Below are positions 55,070 to 64,000 of a stretch of 64,000 nt of DNA, piece after piece. The position numbers were made by a program, and so were the translations under genes. The notes under the pieces are model-generated. The model saw only the letters and a program-made list of their open reading frames with translations. It was not told the origin of the DNA and made no database searches. Origin of the DNA: Serilophus lunatus (Eukaryota; Chordata; Aves; Passeriformes; Eurylaimidae); NCBI GenBank assembly GCA_013399895.1, contig VXBA01005040.1, positions 310,001-374,000 on the forward strand. The letters are read 5' to 3'. How positions within the stretch are numbered: the stretch's first letter is position 1; each line of letters begins with the position of its first letter.

Positions 55070-55070
<1 letters not shown>

Positions 55071-55100
<30 letters not shown>
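55071..55100. repeat. A30 homopolymer
   Basis: Thirty consecutive A followed by GAAGAAGAGAG. It could be the expanded tail of a retroposed sequence, but no transcript-like body or target-site duplication was recognised on its 5' side. A Lys-rich open frame across it is an artefact. Confidence 0.95.
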
Positions 55101-55102
<2 letters not shown>

Positions 55103-55377
55103 AGAAGAGAGTTTCCTGGGACAGAGAAAGGAAAGAAAGGAAATTAATTTCCCCTTTAGAGCCTTTTGTGAATGTCAAAGACAGGTGTCACATAGCTGGC
55201 ACAAGAAGCCACAAATGACATTTGGAGCTGTATGATTCTCTATTGCTTCTGGTTCAGCTAATTTGACTAATTCATATGTAAAGACCACCTCAATGTGTTG
55301 ATTTCATCCTTCTTCAGAGAAAGTTTCTAAAGCAGCAGGATTCATGCCAAGCTTTATTTACCCAAGATCCCTCCAGA

Positions 55378-55402
55378 AAGAAAGAAAGAAAAAAAAAAAA
55401 AG
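55378..55402. repeat. (GAAA)n plus A-run
   Basis: Three to four GAAA units pass into a run of about 13 A and a GAAAC end. Ordinary purine simple repeat. Confidence 0.8.
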
Positions 55403-58400
55403 AAACAAACTCTCTTTCAAGTCCTGCTTGCTCAAGTTTTGATTCAGATTTAAATTTGCTTTCTCTAGTCTTGCAATTCCCTTTTTTCATTTTCCTTTTT
55501 TTACAAGAAATTTTATGAGAGCAATGATTTCTATTTTCCATCAGGGGAGATTCATGAGTTCCCTTTTTCAGCTCTCCCATTTTGTTTTTCTACCCACTTA
55601 TTCGAATTATAAGATGAAACTCAGTAATATAACATTGTGTGAGGGAGGGACATAGAGCCTTTAACTGTATGAATTGAGAAAATTGATGCTGCAGTTCTGA
55701 ACTGTTCTGGGGCAAAAGCATTGTTTTGCAGCATAATCACCCTACATCTAATCTGCCACTTGGCTTTACTGAAATCCTCTTCCCAACACGCTTTCCAGCT
55801 CTTTTTGCAGTTCTGTCATATGTTATATCTCATAAGGGAAATGCATAAAGCTGTTCATTAGCAGAATCCAGTGACACTTCTGTGCTGATAAAATCTTTCT
55901 CCCGGATGACAGTGTGGCTCTTGAAACCTCCCAGACAGGGGAGAGGAAGAGGGAGAGGGAGTTTCTCTCAGGTCTCCCAGGTTCCTTTCACAGCTCTGCC
56001 AAGGATGTGGAGTGACTTAAATTAAGTCAATTAACTTTTTAGTGCGTCAGCAGTGGAGGGCATGCATTTACTGCGAAGGGGGAGTTGAAGATTCCTTCTG
56101 CAGCTTTGCAAAGTGCTTAAATAGACTGAGGTAGAGGCAGCAGAAGAATGCAAAAAGCAATAATTTTTCTGATCTTAAAGGAGGCGAGTGACTCTACAGG
56201 GTGCAAAGAGTCATTTGACATTTGGGCTGATAGCACAGCTCTGCTGGGAGGATCTTTGCCTGCTCTCCAACACACTGTCCAAATGAATGCAGTACACATA
56301 GCTCTCCTGTCCCGTGATGGGCTATCAAAAGGCACGAGGAACATCCCAGGACAATGGTAGCCCTTTCCCTTTGGCTGTACAAAAGGATTAACTCCTCCTC
56401 GAATCAAATGCCCTAAATACAGAACTCTTTGCTGTGATTTCAGTCCCTTCTATGTCTGGAAGATTCATCTACCTCTGCAGGAGTCTTTTAGGGATATCAC
56501 AAAATGAAACATTACAAAATTTTGTGTCCCCAGGCAGACAGCAGAAAAAAAGAATCTCACACCATGCTTTGCCTCTGTATTATGCTCATTCTGCAGCAGG
56601 TTGCAAGGCTCTGGCAGAGCAGGGTTGTGAAGAAAAGAAAGGGGAAGGGCAGAGGGAGTATACTGAGAAGCCCAACTGCAATTAAAGCCCAGGAACCTGA
56701 TTTCAGCACCAGCCTCAACAGGGAAAAAATCCGTGCTTATATATGGCTGTCTTGAGAGCAATTTGCTACACACACAAGAACTTGGGACTTGGAAGAGTTA
56801 ATTACTCTTGTCATTGCATGAATGAATTGTGTGGGTTGTAATTGAGTCCAATATGTCTACGGTTCCTGAAATTCATTTGAATACATTTGATAGAGGCTTT
56901 GCCTGCTGGGTAATTTTTGAGGCAATAAAGTCAGTGCTGCTCAGACGCTTGGGATGTTGTTGAGTAAAGAGCTATGACTCTTGTTACTGATTTTAGAGGC
57001 AAAACTGACAGCTGCTACATGCTGTTCTTGAGTAGTGTTTGAGCCCATCATCCATCACAGTTGAAGGAGTTTGAAATCCTGACCACTGCTGGAGAATAAA
57101 ATTAATTCCTCATGTATGCAGGCTCCAGAATTAATATAAAGATTAATTCTATGGTGTAGTTCATGATGCTGGCACCCATCTTCACGTGATTATTCTTATC
57201 CCTGGAGAACTGAACTAAGACTTTTACTGAGGGAGTGAAACCAGGGGGACATGGCCAGAACTATCCCCAGCTCCTCCCAGGACAGTAACAGCCTGCACCA
57301 CGACGAAGAGTGGATGAAGGAATGGTTATGACACAGCTGGTGGAAGGTCATTTCTTGTCCTTTGATGATGCTGGGGAAGTGTCTCACATGTATCTCAGTT
57401 TTTCATTTGTCTTGGTAAGTCCTCTGTACAAGGGCAATGCCATGGCATCTGATCTCGCTTCTTGCATGCAAGAAATACCAGAAGATGAGACCTCCCATTC
57501 TCACCACCCAGTGAATGAATGACTCATGCTCACTGAGAGAAAACTAGATTTATCTGGATGCTTATGGAATCACACTGCACAATCAAAACAGAAATGAGAG
57601 GCCTGACCCACCTACTCAACTGTAAGTCATCATAAGCCCGTTGAAATCAATTAAGTTAAATGTATCAAATTAAGATGAGGCCTGAAGTCAGGAATTTGAG
57701 ATACTTAGACCTAAACCACTCCAAGGCTTTTAATACAGAAGATTTTCCAACTTCAGAAAACTATAGGTTTCTTATCGTTGCTGTCAAGGAGCTACTCAGG
57801 CTTGCAGAATAAATCTTTAAAAAGATCCTTCTTATCATAAACTTCTTTGCACTGCTTCTGTAGTGGATGAAAAGCCTGAGATTGGATATTCTCAGGGCAA
57901 AAAGTACCTACTTTATGGAAAAAAAATTTAATTAAGAGTACAAAAATCTATTTTAAAGGATATACTTTAGACACTTTACAGCACTGTAAGAAATTAACAA
58001 TTAATTATTATAGAGAAAAGGATTTGGAAGCTTCCTTTTTTTTTTGTCACTTTTGCTTTTTTACCTTTAAGAACTTGATCATGACTTACTTCACACAAGG
58101 CAGGGTCGCAGGCACTCTAACCACACACAAGGAGAAATCCAAGTCCCTCTGAAGTCAGTGGGAACTTTGCCATTTAAAGTCAACAGTTTTAGCAAGCCAA
58201 CCGACCAGAAAACCCCAAATCTAAATGGCTCAATGTATTTAGCTCTGTCAATATGTTCAGAACCAGTTTTGGTTTGGAAAATGCTTTATTGTGCCATGGA
58301 AATTTTTAATGAGAAAAGGGGTGGGAGGGGAAAGGCTTGTTGTTGCCAGCTCAGTCCTTGATGGAAACGTTTTTTCTAGCCTTCCTCCATGGTGAAGGGA

Positions 58401-59850
58401 GAGAGAAGACCCAGTCAGGGGCCTGGCAGAATCAGACAGAGTAATACAGTCCCATAGAGTAAGACTTTCAGAAGTTTTCTTAATTAAGATTTTGACATTC
58501 ACTTTCCACAAGCTTTAACTCACAGGCAGGATGGTATATCCCATTCTTACTTTGCAAATGGCATTAATGAATTTAGTATCATGGGAAGAAAGTTACTTCT
58601 CTGGGCAAATAAAAGCATGAGATTATGTCATGAATTTACAGGGCAACAGGAAGCCAGAGGCTGGAGAAAGCAGAGGCATCTCCAAGAAGAGGGGAAAAAA
58701 AGGAAATGCAAACAGGCAAGAGGAGAGTCATGGTTAGACATTGAGAAGTAAGTGCAAAGATATAAACAGGAGACCAACTAATGGTAGGGCAGCATGTAGT
58801 GAGCAATGGAAATAAAGACAGACTGTTTAGGGGATACACGATCCTAAAATGGGCATTCTGGAATGGAGTAGAAAAGAATATAAGGCCTTAATGTAAAGGA
58901 AAAATACTTTCTGTTTTCATTAGAGAAACTGCCAGACTCTTGGCCAGAAAGACAAAAAGGATAAAGAGCATGAAGATAGTTGAAAACAGCAAAAAAATAA
59001 AACCCAGCACTGAGGGAAGACGAAGAAGCTCAGGAGACAAAAAAGTGTTTAGTAAGGATGGATGAAAACGAGCATACACAGGAGAAACTTTAAAGTCAAG
59101 TGGAAAATACTCCACATGCCTTTATCTTGAAACCCCACATATTCCTGGAGAAAGCTGGTTACCACCAAAAAGACCAGCTGCAGTTTTTAAAAGCACATAT
59201 TGCTCAGGGTGGGACATGCTTCCTATTTGCCTAACTTTTAACTTGTCGGCCAACATAGAATGGGAAAAGCAGAATTTCCTTTTGGCCCAGTTTTCCTTGA
59301 AGCCTGGGAGCTGAATTTCACTTCTGACTTTGAATCATTGAGACTTGCTCTTGGACTACAGTCAAGTCACATCCCTCACCTCCCCATGGTTTGAGAAGCC
59401 TGGTTTTTAAGAGAAAAAAGTATGCAGAAACAGCCCGTAAAGGCAGGGTCTGGATCCAAGATGAGTTGCTGTGGATTAATGAAACAGAAGTGTGGAATTC
59501 TGCGAAGCAAAATTCACAAAAAGCAGAATGTGGTGCAGCCCCTCTAGTCAGATAGAGCGTTGTCCACTTCCTATGTTTTTTGAGGTATTTCCACTGTCTC
59601 ATAAGAGGATTTGGTTCCAAAGCAGACTATGGTAATGGTGTATGAAGGTGTGTGAATTCATCCAACTGCCAGCCTGGAACCAGCTAATTACCTAAATGGG
59701 TCTGGTGTCTGGTGGCAAACTGAGTAGATACTTCTCCCACCTTGTAAATTCTTTGCATAATAGAGGAAATAAAATGCATTGTTTTTATGAACTTCTAATT
59801 AACTAATGTAAATGGGATTCCAATAGGTTCATTATACCCAGTCGGAGTTT

Positions 59851-59975
59851 GGTAGTGGTGGTTAGTGCAGCTGGCCTGATCCTGACCTGACAAGTGACTT
59901 AAAGAAAGATGTGTCATTGTCTGCCTTAGTTTCTCCATCTTGTGGAATAGGGACAATGTCTTCACCTTGCTCATG
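59851..59975 (+). mobile_element. MIR-type SINE relic
   Basis: In order, the sequence shows 'tagtggtggttagtgcag', 'ctgacctgacaagtgactta', 'ctgccttagtttctccatc' and 'gtggaatagggacaatgtc'. This tracks the MIR body: AGTGGTTAGAGCA, then TGACCTTGGGCAAGTCACTTA, then GCCTCAGTTTCCTCATCTG, then TAAAATGGGGATAATA. Ordered matches over about 125 bp make chance unlikely. MIR is a tRNA-derived, LINE-2-mobilised SINE shared by mammals and sauropsids, so this copy is very old and non-functional. Some MIR copies have been co-opted as regulatory sequence, but nothing here shows that. Confidence 0.6.
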
Positions 59976-62900
59976 ACAACCCGTGCAAGACTTCACTAAT
60001 TGCTTCTTGCAACACTATTCGAGTGCTTGGATGAAAGGTTTTAGAGGGGATCATGAATCACAGTTGGCCACATACCAATTTTTCATGGGTTTTTTGGGAA
60101 GATTTGAGCATGTTGGGCACAGGGTGGCAGTCACACTTGCCCAGTGTCCTTCAACTAAGATCCACACATTGCCTATCAAGTAACCCTTCAAACTCTTCTC
60201 TCTCGAGGGACGGAGAATCCCTGAGCATTTGTATGTATCTTTATTTAATGAAGCAATTATGCGTGCTAACGACATTCTTCGAGAAACATCCTATCTAAAG
60301 TTTCCCACCATTCTTACACTGGTAGTTTTCCCCCTTCCCTCCTCCTTTCCCTTATTAATTTATGAAGCAGCTAATTATGATCCCTCCAGGCTAAATAACT
60401 GTGCAGTTAGAGATGCACTAGATGAGTGGGTATGGCAAAGCAATGCAGAGCATTTTTCTCTTCGCCTATTACATGTATTGTTTTAGGTAATTAACATCCA
60501 CTTTGTAGTGGCAACACAGACGCCTTGCTGTCTGTACAGCTTCTTGGCTCAGATCCTTTCAAATACTCCCTGGTACACTCCTTGCAAAACCATGTGAAGT
60601 GTTATATAATTCTCTAGGTTGAAAGGCAATTGTGTACATCCAGGTTATTAAAGGGATCTGTATATGTGTACAAAGCTAACATTTCAGGCCTTATTTGAGG
60701 TACCTTCAGTTTATGATCAATTCAAATGACTAAAAGCCTTCAAGGAGACTTTCTTCCTTTGCTTGTCCCTCCAGTAGTTTCAAGCTTATACCTAGGAATA
60801 CCTAGAAAATGCTGTTTCAGGACAATATTTCCTGCATCTTAATATTTTGAATATTGTGTATGTGCTCGGCGCTGGACAGTAGAAAACCCAGAGACTGTAG
60901 CCATCCGATATTCACCTCACCTGAAAAAGTAAGAAACATAGAAACTGGTCTGAACTTGGAGATTTAGCTCAGTGTTCTTGTTTCTGCTGCTTCCCAACCT
61001 TGGTTTAGTTTGTTCATGTGAAAGCTTTGGGAGGGGAGGGTAGAGGGATTATCTGAGTGGGAAGGGAAAGCCATGCAGCCTACATGGGGCAAGGTCAAAA
61101 ATGTGCTAAGCTGCGAAGGAGTTTAAATGCCAGAACAGTTCAGGACAAAGACAGTTCTGGAAGGCTTAAGATGTCCAGATTTACTGTTACCATGGAACAC
61201 TCAGGTACATTGGAATAAACAGTATTTGAGACAGGAACAATTTATGGATGCCTACTGAATAAGAGGATTATTATTATAGATGGGGTCTGTGTGCCTTTTT
61301 TGCACTTGTAGGGTTTTCACAGTCCACTGTCTGAGAAAATTGGTGCTGTCTCTAAGCTGAGTGAGTACCCAGAAGTGCAATGAAAGGCCAGGCTAAAGGA
61401 GGGGTCTCTTGCTGCTTTGTGTTGGTACAGACTCCTCTTTTCACTCTACTGCTGTTTAGTATCTGCAGAGAAATCGGAACAGCTCTTCTTGGCTCAAATC
61501 TGCCTTTGTGAATTAACATACAAAGAAGGATATAGACCAAACCTCTGGCCCAGAATTATTTTAATGAAAGCAACAAACCTGGTCATTTTTTCCCTTCCCT
61601 TTCCCTACCAATCAACAATGCGTGTCAGTTTGGTTGCTCATAAAGAATCAGATAGGGCTGTTTAGAGTGTGGGCTGGTGCTTTGCAAGTTTAATTGCACA
61701 ACTTTTTTCACAGCTTCTCAGCTGCTGACCTGCAGCACCCACAGCATTAGAGCTCGAGCAGGGCCAGCCAGTTCCAGTGTGGGGTGTCAACGGGGCCAGC
61801 TGTACTAACAGGAGTGGAGGATCTTGCCTGGCAAGTGGAAGGATAGACACCACTGAGTCAGGGCAGAAGGGCAGCCCCACTCCCACCTGAGACTTCTCTG
61901 ATGCCCTCCATACCTGCTCAACACCTTCTTCTCCAGCTTGTCACCTGTGCATGAACCCAGTGTTTTGATTTGGATGAAAAAATGCTCATCAGCATTTTTA
62001 AGACTTGTGGGTATCATCTGCTACTCATCTTTGCAAGATAGAAATCCATCCCCTCCCAACAGATATGGAATTATTAATTGCTGCTGTAAATCAGAAGAGT
62101 GTGCTGTAAGCCAGCCATGACAAATATCTTGGGGAGCAGCTATGCAAACAAGATGGCTGATAAAAACAGAGGAAGGAATACATGTGAAGCTGTGGAATGG
62201 AAAAAGAGGAGTACGTTTTTCTAAAGAAGAAAAACAGTACTTACTAGGCAATTTCAAAATAAGAATTTATAACATTTCTTTATTACCACTGTTAGTGTAA
62301 ATTGTAAATGTGCAGCTTAATGAGTTTTATCAAAATATGTAGAAGGACAAGTGGAAAATCTGAATAATATGATACAATGAGTAGCCCACAGCTAAAGGTG
62401 GGTAAAAACCAGGAAGGCTAGAAGATACAGGCAGTGTAGTGTTTTCAAGACAAACTGTATCAGATTGGGCAAGGTGGAGTAAAAGATCTCGACATAGGCT
62501 GTCTGAAATGGACTGTGCTGGAGTCCAAGGGAGAACGAAGAAACAAAAAAAAGATGTGATCTAGGTCAGGGCTATTGGGGAGAGAGTGGAGCTGGAGCAG
62601 TTTTTGGCTGAATTAGACCTGCAGGAGGTGCTAGATGTGGCTATAGGACACATAGCCAGGTCCCTGCAGTGCAGCGGGAGAACTACAGTGGAGAAACCAT
62701 TGTAGCTGCAGTCCATACTAAAGATTGCTCAATCCAATGCTATTATTAGGTACTCTCATTCACAAGCCTCAAATTCACTAACAAATTATTTTTTAAAAAA
62801 ATATGTCCTCTCCATCTGTTTTCCAGCTTTTATACCAAAATTCTAATTTAAGACATTAACTAAAATGGAAAAAAGATTTTCCTTTCATTAACTTTGAGTG

Positions 62901-64000
62901 TATCCAATTTACGTTTCATATGTTTCCATTATTTTCTTTCTTCCTGAAGGGTTTGTTTTCTGAAGCACAATGGAAACACCACACTTATTGTCTTTTTTGA
63001 GACTTTAGAGGGTGCACCTACATTTTATGAACCTGTCAATGACTCTGGCCACCTCCCAAGTCCCCTGGAGCACTTAAAAGTTAAGCAACTGAAACTACCT
63101 AGCAGAGGTACCATTGTGATGCAGCTCTATCTAGACCTTAATTATGTTTCTTTGTGCTGACACCTGTCAGTAAATACAGAGGATTCAGAACCCCCAGAAA
63201 TGGATGCACCAGTTGTATGTTTTTCTTTGTAGAAAAATGTTTGTATTTGTTCTTCTTAGAGGTAGCTGGTGGTTCAAAATGGACATTTAACAGCCTCTCA
63301 TAAAAATACTTTGTCCTGCTCATGGTGCACATGAAAGTCCCTTTCTTCATGTTTGATGTTCTGAGAGTTCTTGATTTGGCAAGCATCAGCTCTGGCTCTC
63401 AATATCCCTAAGCCACAAACAGATGGAGGCAGAGAAAAAATCCTGGGGTATAATGACTATGGGCTTGCCCTACTTACATATTCTGCCTTCAGTGTCTGCT
63501 ACTGGACCCTGCTAATCTCCAATTTCACCTGATACATCTGTGCTTGTGTTACCTGTGCTTTACAGTGTCCAGATAAACCACTGCAAAATGTGTCAGGGGA
63601 TTATGTGGAACTCTGAGACTTTACAGAAGGCACCATCAGCTCTGCCAGTTGCAAGTCATGCAGCCATCCCACTGCCATGCCAAGAAAAGCATTTTACAGC
63701 GTGTCATGCATTCCCTCAACTCCGTAGCTCACAGATTAGAATTAATGCTTTGTGGTGTTATGTAAAAAAAGCTCAATGTCTCTTGTCTGGAAGACTAAAA
63801 ATAGATTGGAGGTAAGAAAAGGGACAATAATTGCCAAATTAAATCAATATAATTTTTAATCAGCACACAAAATAAGTTATACTGGTTTAGACCTCTCTAT
63901 AAAAAATGTTCCACAAACCTTTATAAGGAAACAAACACAATTCCATTGGCTGTATTTTTCCTGTACGATCAAAAATTTTATTTTATTTACTGATGTAAAT
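59976..64000. other. Unique non-coding sequence with a homeodomain-rich block and a G-quadruplex motif
   Basis: No gene or interspersed repeat was recognised. The stretch 60225-60500 is rich in AATTA/TAATT words: GCAATTATG, TTATTAATTTATG, GCTAATTATG and GGTAATTAAC. A canonical G-quadruplex motif lies at 61029-61047. The remainder to the window end is ordinary AT-rich sequence with short open frames only. Confidence 0.5.
61029..61047 (+). other. Canonical G-quadruplex motif
   Basis: GGG (61029-61031), A, GGGG (61033-61036), A, GGG (61038-61040), TAGA, GGG (61045-61047). This meets the standard four-tract rule with loops of 1, 1 and 4 nt, and short loops favour a stable parallel fold. No transcription start or gene was identified next to it. 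Confidence 0.8.

Larger units (their letters stand above)
52621..59850. other. Unique non-coding sequence with several simple repeats
   Basis: No gene or interspersed repeat was recognised over about 7.2 kb. Simple sequence includes a C9/C5 tract at 53847-53863, an AAC-rich run at 54836-54867, A30 at 55071-55100, and a GAAA plus A-run block at 55378-55402. Two consecutive plus-strand open frames at 53048-53542 share one reading frame, but the peptide is not recognisable. A polypurine-leaning stretch near 58640-58730 is also visible. Confidence 0.5.

Overview
The window looks like non-coding avian DNA, either intergenic or deep intronic. A songbird or other neoavian bird is my best guess. The evidence is five 5'-truncated CR1 LINE fragments, the hallmark retroposon of birds and other sauropsids, which together cover only about 2.0 kb (about 3%) of 64 kb. 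I saw no L1, Alu-type SINE or recognisable endogenous retrovirus. The rest is single-copy, moderately AT-rich sequence with scattered microsatellites and A/T tracts. Crocodilian or turtle DNA would also carry CR1 but is usually more repeat-dense. The species cannot be named from the sequence alone.

I found no protein-coding gene I can defend. Open frames are short, have no recognisable domains, and often lie opposite each other or inside CR1 or microsatellites. I recognised no tRNA, rRNA, snRNA, CRISPR array, origin or operon-like structure. Eukaryotic promoters and terminators could not be supported either.

Layout: 1-6.4 kb is unique sequence with a (CA)n microsatellite (2592-2633). CR1 fragments lie at 6368-6778 (+), 26785-27035 (-), 32334-32795 (-), 36446-36869 (+) and 52153-52620 (+). 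They form two sequence types, so at least two CR1 subfamilies were active here. A MIR-like ancient SINE relic lies at 59851-59975 (+), with a weaker candidate at 27205-27295 (-). The most conspicuous low-complexity locus is a compound (CTTT)38-(CT)23 tract at 46997-47195. About 1.1 kb upstream, 45842-46016 holds an unusual cluster of perfect palindromes and hairpins.

The best leads for function are regulatory or structural: an octamer-motif cluster near 22.75-22.93 kb inside an unusually open stretch, homeodomain-motif-rich sequence near 37.4 and 60.2-60.5 kb, two G-quadruplex motifs (7472-7500 and 61029-61047), and a 12-bp-stem hairpin at 31076-31144. None can be confirmed without cross-species alignment or expression data. 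I did not find a convincing previously undescribed biological system.
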